Shown piece by piece: positions 34,949-43,823 of a stretch of 64,000 nucleotides of DNA. Position 1 is the first letter of the stretch. Each line of letters begins with the position of its first letter. The DNA is from JAHEEL01 sp963700375. GTDB taxonomy: Bacteria > Actinomycetota > Acidimicrobiia > Spongiisociales > UBA5794. The stretch lies in NCBI GenBank assembly GCA_963700375.1, contig CAVOXF010000006.1, positions 766,686 to 830,685 of the forward strand, written 5' to 3'. The position numbers and the translations under genes are program-made. Under the pieces are notes generated by a model. That model saw only the letters and a program-made list of their open reading frames with translations. It was not told where the DNA came from and ran no database searches.

Positions 34949-36147
34949 TGGTCTCCGATCGGTAGCCGTGCTCGGACCCGGAACCCACCTTCGGGCCGTG
35001 GCCCGGCCTCGAGGGTACCGCCCAGCAAGATGGCGCGTTCCTTCATTCCCACGATCCCCTGGCCCGATCCCGGCAGCGTGCCTGCCGCCGTCCCCGTGTC
35101 TGTCACTTCGATGTCGAGGTAGCCGTCGGTTTCTTCGAGACGCACATGCGCGGCGGCGTCGACCCCGCCGTGCTTGAGCACATTGGTGAGCGCTTCTTGA
35201 ACAATACGATACGCAAACAGATCCACCCTGACGGGAAGCTCGGACGGGGCTTCGGTGGCCAATGAGATGCTCATCCCGGTCTGTCTGAGTTGTTCCACGA
35301 GTTCGTGAACCCGGCTCAGGGTCGGCTGTGGGGCGAGCTCGCCGGATGCTGTCTCGGGACGAAGCACACCGAGAAGATGGCGGAGCTCGTCGAGAGCCCT
35401 GCGCCCGGCCTCCTCCACCGCGCCAATCGCCACCTGAGCTCGTTCGGGATCGTCTGCAACCACCAGTCGGGCGACACCCGCCTGCACGGTCATTACGCTG
35501 ACGTTGTGAGCAACAACGTCATGGAGCTCACGGGCGATACCGGCGCGGGCGTCGGCGATGGCTCGCTGGGCCTCTGTGGCCCGCTTCCATTCCAGATGCT
35601 CGGCACGCTCCCGAGCGGCAGCGACGTAGAAGCCACGGATTCGGACCCGACGACCCACGTACCACGGCAGCGTCGTCACAACCAGCGCCGCGACTATCTC
35701 AGAGGCAGGGTCACCATCCGCCACCTGGCCGAAACCGACGACGGCGAGGGCGACGGCCAGCGCCGCCAGGCCGATCCATCCCTTCGGGAAGTACCGACCA
35801 ACCGCATACAGCGACGCCAAGACGAGAAAGATCGGATTGCCCGGGAAGTCGAACGCCGTCCAGGCGAGCGAGTTTGCGAGCGCCACCGCCAACACGGCGA
35901 GGGGCCAGCTGCGCCGCCAGAACAGAGCGACACAGCCGATGGCCAGCATGAGAAACCCGGCAACCGGGATCTTTGAGATCCCCGCCCCATCCTGGGCAGC
36001 GACGTTCACGATACCGGCGCCGAAGACAAGAACCGCCACGGCGACGTCCACCCCAACCGGCGAAAGCCGCAAGCGGTCACCGATCGCCCAGCCGCCAGAA
36101 CCCGTGGCACTCGTCTCGATATCGCCGGTGTCCCGCGGGTCAGTCAT
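34945..36147 (-). CDS. Sensor histidine kinase (HisKA_3)
   Basis: A 400-residue kinase with five or six membrane helices in the first 165 residues and no large outer domain, as in DesK/LiaS-like sensors. The phospho-acceptor is in AGIARELHDVVAHNVSVMTV (His about 209); the ATPase core has the N box VQEALTNVLKHGG and G box TDTGTAAGTLPGSGQGIVGM. DesK-like kinases sense membrane state or envelope-targeting antibiotics, which fits the linked ABC exporters. Confidence 0.95.
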   Translation of the reverse strand: MTDPRDTGDIETSATGSGGWAIGDRLRLSPVGVDVAVAVLVFGAGIVNVAAQDGAGISKIPVAGFLMLAIGCVALFWRRSWPLAVLAVALANSLAWTAFDFPGNPIFLVLASLYAVGRYFPKGWIGLAALAVALAVVGFGQVADGDPASEIVAALVVTTLPWYVGRRVRIRGFYVAAARERAEHLEWKRATEAQRAIADARAGIARELHDVVAHNVSVMTVQAGVARLVVADDPERAQVAIGAVEEAGRRALDELRHLLGVLRPETASGELAPQPTLSRVHELVEQLRQTGMSISLATEAPSELPVRVDLFAYRIVQEALTNVLKHGGVDAAAHVRLEETDGYLDIEVTDTGTAAGTLPGSGQGIVGMKERAILLGGTLEAGPRPEGGFRVRARLPIGDQ

Positions 36148-36353
36148 GGGCTGGCTCCTCCAGCGGTGATACCGAAGGTGCCGACGTAGTCGGCCAGTTT
36201 CCAGGCGAAGTGCTCCAATTTTCGTCGCATCTCTGCGGTTTCACCGGGCCAACCACCTCGCCGCACGTGGATCACCTGGCTGTTCGATACCCCAACCCGG
36301 TTGGGTATCTCGGCGGCACCAGCCAGTTGATCTACCTCTACACGTCGACCCAT
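36144..36353 (-). CDS. Small helix-turn-helix-like protein
   Basis: A 69-residue protein directly upstream of, and overlapping by four bases, the histidine kinase gene. VEVDQLAGAAEIPNRVGVSN, SQVIHVRRGG is like the first part of short MerR/AlpA-type helix-turn-helix proteins (family: VGxAEIAxRLGVSxxQVxxW). The usual Trp/Arg block after it is not conserved and may be frameshifted. Could be a small regulator or a decayed gene; low certainty. Confidence 0.4.
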   Translation of the reverse strand: MGRRVEVDQLAGAAEIPNRVGVSNSQVIHVRRGGWPGETAEMRRKLEHFAWKLADYVGTFGITAGGASP

Positions 36354-36507
36354 TGCGGCGATGCTAGCCAACGCCCCAGAACGCGCACACGTTCAAGAAC
36401 CAGAGCGTCAGTTCGAAGGTCTTCAGCGCCCGGCAAAGGACGCTTCCGCTGGAAAGCGTGGCTGCGGAGCGCACCGATTGACCCCATGCATTGACGGCTA
36501 TGGGTGA

Positions 36508-37836
36508 CTATCCGACGACCGCGAACGTCCGCCATTCTCCGGGAACGCCTCGGAGTTCTTGAACCCCGCGGTCTTCGAATTCGAGTCCGGACCCTGCCAC
36601 GAGATCGCGCACCGTAGTCGAGACAAGCACCTCACCCGCACGGGCCTGAGCGGCGATACGCGCCGCGATGTGCACAGCAATACCGGCGATATCTGTTCCG
36701 AGCTTCTCCACTTCGCCGGTGTGGACACCCGCCCTCACCTCCATCCCGAGGTTCCGTGCCTGCCGCACGATCTCCTGAGCACATTGGATTGCACGGGCCG
36801 GACCGTCGAATGTGGCGACAAATCCGTCGCCCGTCGTGTTCACCTCTCGCCCGCGGAATCGACCAAGCTGCGATCGGATCAGATCGTTGTGGGATTCAAG
36901 AAGCTGTCGCCAATGCTGATCACCAAGCTCTGCGGCCGTGCCCGTCGATTGGACCACGTCCGTGATCAGCACCGTAGCCAGAACTCGGTCAGGTTCGGCC
37001 GCCACTCGATAGCCGGTAAGGAACTCCCGGATCTCCGTCAAGGCGCGATCTGGCTCGAACCACGGGACATGGTCGGCCCCCTCTAGCTCCACATACCGAG
37101 CATCCGGGATCTCGCGTCCCAGAAACCGGGCGTTCTCAACATGACAGATCATGTCGCCTTCTGCGTGGAGGATCAACGTCGGTACCCGGATGGTTGAGGC
37201 GATCCCACGAACATCGATGTCAAACGCCATTCGCGCGAAATCCGCTGCACCTCGCGGCGTCGCCGCGTTTGCCTGCAGACGCACCATCCAGTCCCTGAGC
37301 CACGGCGTCGGTTCTTGGCTCGGTGCAAAGAACTCGACGAAGCGTCCACCCGGCTTCCCCCATTCTTCGGGGTAGGTCGCAATATTGGATTCGAACTCCT
37401 CCTCAGTTAGTTCTCCCCACGGCCAATCCTCATCCTTGCGCTCGCGAACCTCGGCACCCATCAGTATCAATCCGGCAGTTCGGTCAGGGTGTGCAGCCGC
37501 AAACAACATCGAGAGCGGGCCGCCCTCGGAGTTGCCGATCAACGTTGCGGAGTCGCTTCCAACAGCGTCCATGACCGCTCGAATGTCGTCCATTCGTTCG
37601 TCGAGAGTCGCTGCGCCCGGAACCCGATCCGACATCCCCATCCCACGCTTGTCGAACAAGATCACCCGAGAGAACTCGACCAACCGCTCACAGAAGTGAC
37701 GGAACGCCGGAAGTTCCCAATTGACCTGAAGATGCGACCACGCCCCCTGCACATACACGATATCGATAGGGCCATCCCCCACAACGCGATACGCAACATC
37801 CACGTCACCACTACGTGCGAAAGAGACATCCAGCAT
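36508..37836 (-). CDS. Alpha/beta hydrolase fused to class III adenylyl/guanylyl cyclase domain
   Basis: A 442-residue fusion. Residues 1-275 are an alpha/beta hydrolase: nucleophile GNSEGG (Ser about 103), acid in HAEGDMI (about 228), His in GADHVPW (about 256). Residues 285-442 are a class III cyclase catalytic domain: metal Asp in VLITDVVQST (about 293) and NTTGDGFVATF (about 337), then VRAGVHTGEVEKLGTDIAGI and VHIAARIAAQARAGEVLVS. This matches the architecture of mycobacterial LipJ/Rv1900c-type proteins. Both metal Asp residues are present; nucleotide specificity residues are not judged here. Probably links ester hydrolysis or ligand binding to cyclic-nucleotide output. ATG at 37836 chosen; the longer upstream frame has no ribosome site. 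Confidence 0.85.
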   Translation of the reverse strand: MLDVSFARSGDVDVAYRVVGDGPIDIVYVQGAWSHLQVNWELPAFRHFCERLVEFSRVILFDKRGMGMSDRVPGAATLDERMDDIRAVMDAVGSDSATLIGNSEGGPLSMLFAAAHPDRTAGLILMGAEVRERKDEDWPWGELTEEEFESNIATYPEEWGKPGGRFVEFFAPSQEPTPWLRDWMVRLQANAATPRGAADFARMAFDIDVRGIASTIRVPTLILHAEGDMICHVENARFLGREIPDARYVELEGADHVPWFEPDRALTEIREFLTGYRVAAEPDRVLATVLITDVVQSTGTAAELGDQHWRQLLESHNDLIRSQLGRFRGREVNTTGDGFVATFDGPARAIQCAQEIVRQARNLGMEVRAGVHTGEVEKLGTDIAGIAVHIAARIAAQARAGEVLVSTTVRDLVAGSGLEFEDRGVQELRGVPGEWRTFAVVG

Positions 37837-37871
37837 CCACAGACCATACCCTGCCTGCCGCGAAGCGCACT

Positions 37872-37921
37872 CGCCTATATCGGCTGCGGTCTCAGGGGGT
37901 GGACGCAACACCTATGGGCGG
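37872..37921. repeat. Palindrome interrupted by a 25-bp IS30-end scar
   Basis: CGCCTATATCGG, then CTGCGGTCTCAGGGGGTGGACGCAA broken here as CTGCGGTCTCAGG and GGGTGGACGCAA, then CACCTATGGGCGG. The middle equals one IS30 terminal repeat; the flanks are the two exact halves of the REP-like palindrome. Confidence 0.7.
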
Positions 37922-37998
37922 CAACGCGTTCGCACTGAGTGTCGGGTCATCGACGTGACAACGGCCCGGTGCGTGCACCGTTCGCGGCTCTCGGCTTC

Positions 37999-38304
37999 TC
38001 AGTCAAGACCGTTGAGATTGCGCTCTTCCTGCTCAGTGAACTCAGCGAGCTTCCGCGCCTCCCACCGTGAGGCTCCCCGGCTCTCAAAGATGAAGACGCT
38101 CACGCCGTGTGCGGCGAGTCCAATCCCCCAACCGATGATCACCCAGTACGCCCACTGGACGCCACCGCCCTGAGCCAGGTCGAGCAGCACGAGTCCTGTA
38201 TTGACCACGACGTAGATGGCCGCGTGAACGTAGAAGTCACGCAGTTCCTTCACACGCTTCCGAGCGCGTTCGACAGCTGCATCGTGCGGGTCCCTGTCCG
38301 ACAT
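37999..38304 (-). CDS. 2TM-domain protein
   Basis: A 101-residue protein of the 2TM family: charged helix AVERARKRVKELRDFYVHAA leading into TM1, YVVVNTGLVLLDL, then WVIIGWGIGLAAHGVSVFIF (TM2) and a basic ARKLAEFTEQEE tail. Such small proteins are found beside many actinobacterial and Bacteroidota genes, function mostly unknown. ATG at 38304 with GGGAGG eight bases before. Monocistronic. Confidence 0.75.
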   Translation of the reverse strand: MSDRDPHDAAVERARKRVKELRDFYVHAAIYVVVNTGLVLLDLAQGGGVQWAYWVIIGWGIGLAAHGVSVFIFESRGASRWEARKLAEFTEQEERNLNGLD

Positions 38305-38440
38305 GTCGGCCACCTCCCGGGATAGACCCCTTCTCCCTCTGATTGAACCACGTCAAGCCTCCGCGTGCCACGTGCAGATCGCGTCGGTTCGGACCAACGC
38401 CACGCGAAGTCTGCCGACGACATGGCGCGACCGACCCCAT

Positions 38441-38467
38441 ACCACCCATTTCGGCACATATTTGCAG
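38441..38467. repeat. REP-like palindrome (diverged)
   Basis: ACCACCCATTTCGG then CACATATTTGCAG, a degenerate copy; the right half has lost much of the pairing. Confidence 0.4.
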
Positions 38468-38510
38468 CCAGGAACGGAACGCTTGTGTGTTGGTGACTCT
38501 TCGGACAGTC

Positions 38511-38711
38511 TCAGTTGATGGGTTGGCGCCGTGCCGACCAGTAGGCGGCCAGCCAGAAGAGCCCGAACGCTCCGAAGATCACTGCCGACCAGATGCGCTC
38601 AGCGGTCGCCTCAACGGCAACGGACCGAACCACGAAGACGATCGAGGCGACGATGCTGAGAATCCCGAGGATCAGGAATCCAGTTGGCGGGAAGGATGAC
38701 TGCCGAGCCAT
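38511..38711 (-). CDS. Small two-helix membrane protein
   Basis: A 66-residue protein with two transmembrane helices (TGFLILGILSIVASIVFVVR; IWSAVIFGAFGLFWLAAYW) and short polar ends. GGAGGAG three bases before the ATG at 38711. No family assigned; neighbours are other small membrane proteins. Confidence 0.6.
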   Translation of the reverse strand: MARQSSFPPTGFLILGILSIVASIVFVVRSVAVEATAERIWSAVIFGAFGLFWLAAYWSARRQPIN

Positions 38712-38941
38712 GACTCCTCCAGTCCGTGGCGAATCGTCATCATCCCACTGCACCCAGACACTACAAGGGGCATAGGTCACGACCGGGTTCACCACAGAGC
38801 GGGAACACACCACACGTCATGGTCCACTACCCGCCCATGTGTGCTGCGCTCCACGGCGTCGTTACACGCGGTCTGTTGAGGCGGGAGTGTTGACCGATCA
38901 GCGAGCAGCATCGAACCGATACCTCGTGCGATGATGGCACC

Positions 38942-39428
38942 GTGGCGCTTTGGTACCGGGCCACAATTCGCCTTGCTGCCGGCTTCCTCGCCGTCTCATT
39001 TGCGCTCCACTGGCTGATCGACCTGTGGCTCGGGTCACGGGGCGATTGGACTCTTGTCCCGTTCACTCTCGTTCCATGTCTCGCCGCTCGGGTTCCTGGC
39101 AGGGCTTGGCGGGTTGGCATGGTCGCACCCTCGGTATCGCCTTGTCGGAGTCTCGGGTGTTGTACTCGTGGGCATGTATGTCACGGAGAAGTTCGGAGCG
39201 AGGTGGATTCACCCAGGCGACGCTGGGAGTTTCGTTCCTGCATCACTGCTCGTGGTGCCGTCTCTTGGGTTGCTGGTGGGATTCCTAGAACTGGAGCGAA
39301 CCAGTCGCGGCTGGCGGTAGGGAGCCGCCGTCATCGCTGCCCTTGCGGCGCTGTTGGTCTCCGCATTGTTGGTGCTCTTCATCATTGTGGGCGTCTACCT
39401 ACCGGGCAGTGGCTTCGAGGGCTTGTGA
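38942..39428 (+). pseudogene. Small polytopic membrane protein, frameshifted and with an internal stop
   Basis: Starting at the GTG 38942: TIRLAAGFLAVSFALHWLID (helix 1), then a frame change at about 39050-39080, then HVSPLGFLAGLGGLAW and RLVGVSGVVLVGMYVTEKFG, FVPASLLVVPSLGLLVGF (helices 2-4), then an in-frame TAG (39318-39320), then AAVIAALAALLVSALLVLFI (helix 5) to TGA 39428. Two independent lesions in a gene that is otherwise well formed. No family recognised. Confidence 0.65.
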
Positions 39429-39639
39429 AGGATCCATGGCACGGTCGCGTGCGTGGCAGCCGACTTTGAAAGACACCCTCGGTGCCGCCGCTCTGAGCAC
39501 CCGGATCATCCCGCCCAGCCGACTATGAGCGACCTGGAACCACTCGTTGGGGTCGGTTTCGGGTCGAATTCCTCTGGCCCTACCGGCGAGGGCTGCCATC
39601 GTTCTAGGGGACGGTGCTCGACAGTAGCGAGGAGCCCTG
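39429..39639. other. Promoter region with repeat end
   Basis: Contains a diverged composite-repeat end (GATCATCCCGCCCAGCCG, about 39505-39522) like those at 2090, 11275 and 58120. No gene. Confidence 0.4.
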
Positions 39640-40914
39640 ATGCTGCGCCCGTTCTCTTCCCGACCGCTGGTCCCGTTCGCCGTCATCGTTCTGGTTGCCG
39701 CCTGCAGTAGCAACGATGGCGCATCGGACGGCACGACGGCGCCGGAGTCCGAGCGAACGGCCGCGACGCTCCAGGCAGAGATAGAGAGCGCTGCGGATGC
39801 TCTCATTGATCAATGGGGAAGCGACCGGGATGCGTTCTTCGGCGTCGTCTGGAGCCTGGATGCCGGGTACTCGGCAGCACAGATCATTGCCGCTGCGGCG
39901 GACGAACGCATGCGCGTGGACGGAGCGATCGCTGGATCCAATGGCGGTGTCCTGGAACCGGAGTACGAACCGACCGGTCTGCTCGAGCTGCCTGAAATCG
40001 ACGCGGCCCAATTTGGCCCGGTCGTGGCCGTTGCCGCGCCCGGCATCAGGAGCGCGCTGGGTCGACTCGCCGACGATACCCCGTCAAACGCCAAGGTGAC
40101 CGGCCTCGGGCTGCTGCAGGAGGCCTTTGATGGGGGACTCGCCGCGTTCGAGCGCAGCGAGGAGCAGGCAGTGCTTGACAGACTTGATAGGCAGGTGACG
40201 TTCCTGGTGTTGGATCTGGCGCTGCGCGGATACTCCACCCAGCAGATCCTCGAGGGACTGATGGTCGGCTCGATCATCGTTCACGTCGAAGACGACATCA
40301 AGTGCGTCTACGTGGCGACCACGGATCGCACGATGGTGCGGCCGGTTCGCCCTCCGGCCGACATCTTCATCGAGTTGGCGTGCCCTGCCGTGCCTGAGGA
40401 TGCGCCAACCGAGGTGGCCGGTGCCACGACGACCACGACAACGACCGAGGCTGGGGCGTCCACGACGACCACGTCCACGACAACGACGGTTCCTGAGGCG
40501 CTCCAGCTTCCTGCCACCTACGAGGGCAGCAGCGAGCAGCGCCTCTCCTGGTCCAATGCCAAAGGGATGTGCACCATCAACACGACGACGATGCGTGTGA
40601 CTCTGCACCCCGACGGCACGGTCACCGGGACCGTCACCGGCACCGAGACATTCCACACCACCACCGACAACGATGCCAACAACGTGACCACTGTCATCTG
40701 CCTGGAGCCTTCCGCGAATCCCTATTCGTTCGAAGTCACCGGCACACACACAGCGCAATACGTGACCCTCGGAACGGTCGAGGTACAACCCTGGGTGCAG
40801 GGCCCATTCACCAGCGAGACCATGACCCTCACCTACACCGCAGTGAGTGAGCTTGGACTGCTAGGTGACCAGACTTATGAGGCGGAGTTCAACCTCACGC
40901 CGATCCAGGATTGA
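39640..40914 (+). CDS. Lipoprotein with Thr-rich linker
   Basis: A 424-residue exported lipoprotein: signal peptide LVPFAVIVLVAACSSNDG with lipobox VAAC. Residues about 30-250 form a helical domain (ATLQAEIESAADALIDQW, ALRGYSTQQILEGLMVGSII), then a Thr-rich disordered linker (ATTTTTTTEAGASTTTTS) and a C-terminal beta-rich domain (VTLHPDGTVTGTVTGTETFH). Helical N-domain plus linker plus beta domain is a common actinobacterial surface-lipoprotein architecture. GAGGAG upstream of the ATG. Function unknown. Confidence 0.75.
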   Translation: MLRPFSSRPLVPFAVIVLVAACSSNDGASDGTTAPESERTAATLQAEIESAADALIDQWGSDRDAFFGVVWSLDAGYSAAQIIAAAADERMRVDGAIAGSNGGVLEPEYEPTGLLELPEIDAAQFGPVVAVAAPGIRSALGRLADDTPSNAKVTGLGLLQEAFDGGLAAFERSEEQAVLDRLDRQVTFLVLDLALRGYSTQQILEGLMVGSIIVHVEDDIKCVYVATTDRTMVRPVRPPADIFIELACPAVPEDAPTEVAGATTTTTTTEAGASTTTTSTTTTVPEALQLPATYEGSSEQRLSWSNAKGMCTINTTTMRVTLHPDGTVTGTVTGTETFHTTTDNDANNVTTVICLEPSANPYSFEVTGTHTAQYVTLGTVEVQPWVQGPFTSETMTLTYTAVSELGLLGDQTYEAEFNLTPIQD

Positions 40915-41016
40915 TGGCCCTGGGCCTTTGACCCCAAACCCGGACAGATGAGGCTCCCCACACTTCTCCAGCCGCACGGCGCCACGGTGGCATGCCGCGC
41001 CCGCCCCGCAACCACC

Positions 41017-41063
41017 CGCCCGTGTCGGCTGCGATTTCAGAGGGTTGTTGCGACGCTTCGGCG
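41017..41063. repeat. Palindrome half with solo IS30 terminus
   Basis: CCGCCCGTGTCGG then CTGCGATTTCAGAGGGTT and GTTGCGACGCTTCGGCG, i.e. the left palindrome half followed by an IS30 end. Confidence 0.65.
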
Positions 41064-41198
41064 TGTGTGTCTGATGGTGTCATCCATCCGAGGGTTGGTG
41101 GCTATGTCCTCTAGCCAGTGTGCGGACGGCCGGTGCATTCTGGTATTGAAGGTCGATGTCCCGGCAGTCGAGTCCGCCCCCTGCAGAGGGAGCCGGGG

Positions 41199-41825
41199 AT
41201 GGTCGGCGAAAAGAAGGACGTTGGTTTCATATTGTGGGCAGTCTTGGCCCTCGTGATCAGCGCCGCCGTCCTCTTCGGCCTGTCCTTCATCTACTTGAGC
41301 CGCAGCTTGCGCGACTTTCCCTCGCCCGGCCCCCGTCGGGAGACGGTTGAACCCTGGAATCGCGAGACGGAGCCGAGATATCGCGCGTTCTGGGACAGTG
41401 GGCGCGCAGTAGACGTCCCCGCCGGTCTTGCTGACAAGATCAAGGCCGGAATGCGCGATCACGTTTCGGGAGAGTGGGGAAGCCCCAGCCTGACCCGCCT
41501 GCCAGGCGAACTGCTCGCGGTTCGCGACCCCTACGTGGGCCGGGGGACGTCCCCGGAGGATGCTTGGATGGTTCGCCTGGATGCCGACGAGTACCTCGCC
41601 AAACTCGCCTTCGACGTCAGGGAGGTTGACAACACCGACTATCGCCGTCAGACGTTTGTCGTGGTGAGAGGGCCGCCGGATAGTCCCGAGAGTATCAGTT
41701 GGCTCCCCACCCTCACCTTGGACGGCAGTTGGCAGAAGCCGAATCCGACCCAGTTTGAGGCTGAGTCTTCCTCGGTGGAGATTCCCAGAGAGATCAACGA
41801 GTGCTCAAGGGTCACCGCCCCATAA
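41199..41825 (+). CDS. Single-pass membrane protein of unknown function
   Basis: A 208-residue protein: short cytoplasmic MVGEKKD, one transmembrane helix (FILWAVLALVISAAVLFGLS), then about 170 residues outside with Trp, Arg and acidic residues (WMVRLDADEYLAKLAFDVRE; VVVRGPPDSPESISWLP). The ATG follows AGAGGGAG. I do not recognise a family. Confidence 0.6.
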   Translation: MVGEKKDVGFILWAVLALVISAAVLFGLSFIYLSRSLRDFPSPGPRRETVEPWNRETEPRYRAFWDSGRAVDVPAGLADKIKAGMRDHVSGEWGSPSLTRLPGELLAVRDPYVGRGTSPEDAWMVRLDADEYLAKLAFDVREVDNTDYRRQTFVVVRGPPDSPESISWLPTLTLDGSWQKPNPTQFEAESSSVEIPREINECSRVTAP

Positions 41826-42237
41826 CCGCACTCCTGGGCGCTCTACATGCCGTCCGATGATCCCGCTCAATCAGCCGACGGGTGGCGGAGTCAGAACATC
41901 AGCCGTCGCATCTTCGCATGGAAGGATCGAGCTACCGACACCGGCCTCCGAGCGGAAGCCGCACCAAGGACACGACCAGTGGTCCGATATCATCGCTCAT
42001 GTCAAGAAGCGTCGCGACACCAGGCTCGGGAGCCGAGGCTCGCCATTCAGTCAGAAGCATCGATGCACGCCACGAGCGTCGCGCTGCGAAGACGACTTCA
42101 AGCCGCAAAGCGACACACCCAGCCGGTTGTGGGCGGGTGATTTGCGGTTTCTCAAATGGGGGTCACATGTCAGGGGTCTGATGCGTCATAGTGGTTGAGA
42201 GAGGAACCGACCGTGACGACGGGGAGGACTCCCACAC
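41826..42237 (+). repeat. Hairpin-repeat array I
   Basis: No gene. Cores at 42008, 42056 and 42075 (AGAAGCGTCGCGACACC, AGAAGCATCG, AGCGTCGCG) in + orientation. Ends with GCGACACACCCAGCCGG then TTGTGGGCGG (42110-42138), the same end and right palindrome half as at 58120-58146. Confidence 0.6.
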
Positions 42238-42813
42238 ATGCAACCGTTCACCCTCCGCTGGCTGATCCCGATCACGTTGATCATGCTGCTGTTGCCTGCA
42301 TGCAGCGACTCTGCGGACGACGGCGCAGCGACAACGGTCCCGACCACCACAACGGCAACGCCGGAAACCACGACCACGACGCCGACCGTTGAGGTCACAG
42401 CTCAAGCCGACTGTGTCGTTGATTCGGATGGCACCTGGAGCGGACCGGCACTTCCCGAATCCGGTCTTCAGGGATCGGCGCAACGTGACTACGTCCTGAC
42501 CTGCACCGCAACATCGTCGGACCCGAGGGCCGCAGTCGAGTGGGTAAACATCGCCGATTGTGACTTCACGGTCAATGGCGAGCAGACCGTCGGCGACTGC
42601 TGGGGAACCACCACCGGCACGAACGACGAGGGCATGTGGGAAGGCACGCTCGTTGGCACAACCACATGGAGCGGGACCAGCCCCGCCCACGTGCACGTCT
42701 TCGAGCAGACCGCAACAGGTTCCGGGGGCTACGAAGGACTCACCTACGTGACAGCAATAGAAGGCACTGATTTCCCCTGGTCCCTTACGGGACGAATCGA
42801 ACCCACGCCCTAA
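42238..42813 (+). CDS. Lipoprotein
   Basis: A 191-residue lipoprotein: signal peptide LIPITLIMLLLPACSDSADD with lipobox LPAC, a Thr-rich linker (ATTVPTTTTATPETTTT), and a C-terminal domain of about 135 residues with several Cys that may pair (CVVDSDGTW, LTCTATSSD, IADCDFTVNGE, GDCWGTTT). GGGGAGG upstream of the ATG. Exposed on the cell surface; function unknown. Confidence 0.7.
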   Translation: MQPFTLRWLIPITLIMLLLPACSDSADDGAATTVPTTTTATPETTTTTPTVEVTAQADCVVDSDGTWSGPALPESGLQGSAQRDYVLTCTATSSDPRAAVEWVNIADCDFTVNGEQTVGDCWGTTTGTNDEGMWEGTLVGTTTWSGTSPAHVHVFEQTATGSGGYEGLTYVTAIEGTDFPWSLTGRIEPTP

Positions 42814-42846
42814 CGCCGACACGAAAACCGCCGGTCACCACAACAC

Positions 42847-42905
42847 CCGCCCATATCGGCTGCGATTTCAGGGGGTCACTGCAACGCTTCGACCAGAAAG
42901 CGTCG
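42847..42905. repeat. Palindrome half, solo IS30 terminus and hairpin unit
   Basis: CCGCCCATATCGG, CTGCGATTTCAGGGGG, CACTGCAACGCTTCG, then directly a repeat stem-core (CGCTTCGACCAGAAAGCGTCG, 42886-42906, broken here at the loop). Shows the junction between an IS30 end and a hairpin unit. Confidence 0.6.
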
Positions 42906-42976
42906 CTCTCGTCGGGAAGCGCATTTGTGTCGATATGTGCGAGCGTATTGTCGAATCCGCTACCGAGGAAGAGCTG

Positions 42977-43558
42977 ATGCGCAGCGTGACCTATTCGATG
43001 GGCGTCTCACTTGACGGCTACATCGTCGGGCCGGACGGCAGCTTCGACTGGACGGCGCCCGACGCGGAGGTCTTTCGCTTCTGGATCGACGAGATACGAG
43101 AGGTCGGCGTCCACCTGATGGGACGGCGGCTGTACGAGACGATGCTGTACTGGGAGACCGCCGACCAGGATCCATCGCTCGACGACTCAGAGCTCGAGTG
43201 GGTCGCGATCTGGAAGCCGCTCCAGAAAGTGGTGTTCTCTTCCACGCTGTCGACGGTGCAGGGCAATACCCGCCTGGCCTCGGGCGGCTTCGCGGAGGAA
43301 GTCGAGCGGTTGCGAGCCGAGCCTGGAGTGGGCGACATTGCGATCGGCGGCGCGACTCTCGCCGCCGAGGCGGCCGCGTTGGATCTGATCGACGAGTACC
43401 GGGCCATGGTCTACCCGGTGCTGGTTGGCGGTGGCACTCCGTTCTTTCCCCAGGGCGAACGTCGGGTGGATCTCGAACTCGTCGAGACCCGCACATTCAG
43501 GTCGAGAGTCGTCTACCTCCGCTACCGGGTGGCGCGCCAGGCGGGCAGCGACCCATAA
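42977..43558 (+). CDS. Dihydrofolate-reductase-like protein (RibD C-terminal fold)
   Basis: A 193-residue member of the DHFR/RibD_C superfamily: MRSVTYSMGVSLDGYIVGPD at the start, then HLMGRRLYETM (NADPH-binding helix), GDIAIGGATLAAEAA and YRAMVYPVLVGGGTPFFP. Such proteins, often annotated deaminase-reductase, are NADPH-dependent reductases of unknown substrate. ATG at 42977 follows GAGGAAGAG. A second, more distant member lies at 44144. Confidence 0.8.
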   Translation: MRSVTYSMGVSLDGYIVGPDGSFDWTAPDAEVFRFWIDEIREVGVHLMGRRLYETMLYWETADQDPSLDDSELEWVAIWKPLQKVVFSSTLSTVQGNTRLASGGFAEEVERLRAEPGVGDIAIGGATLAAEAAALDLIDEYRAMVYPVLVGGGTPFFPQGERRVDLELVETRTFRSRVVYLRYRVARQAGSDP

Positions 43559-43637
43559 CCGGAACTATGAACGGCACCCATACGCGCCGACATGACCGGA
43601 CCTAGAGTTCCGAGTCCGCCTACCAAAGGATGCGTTC

Positions 43638-43823
43638 GTGAAGCTGAAGGTCTTCTCCGCAAAATCGGGCAATCGGAATCCGAAGTTCGACACCCTCGAG
43701 ACGGAAGTGAACTCGTGGCTCGATCTTCACCCTGAGATCACGATCGATCACACGAGCTTTCTATCCCAGCCGAACATACAGTGGTCGCATCTCGCACTGG
43801 CTGTCTGGTACACGGAGCGCTAG
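43638..43823 (+). CDS. Cse60-like small protein
   Basis: A 61-residue protein: KLKVFSAKSGNRNPKFDTLE, TEVNSWLDLHPEITIDHTSF and a final ALAVWYTER. The pattern (KVF, then LExEVNxWL, then a hydrophobic strand ending in WYxxR) resembles the Cse60 family known mainly from Bacillus sporulation loci, but no sporulation genes are here. GTG start after AAAGGA. Function unknown. Confidence 0.5.
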   Translation: MKLKVFSAKSGNRNPKFDTLETEVNSWLDLHPEITIDHTSFLSQPNIQWSHLALAVWYTER

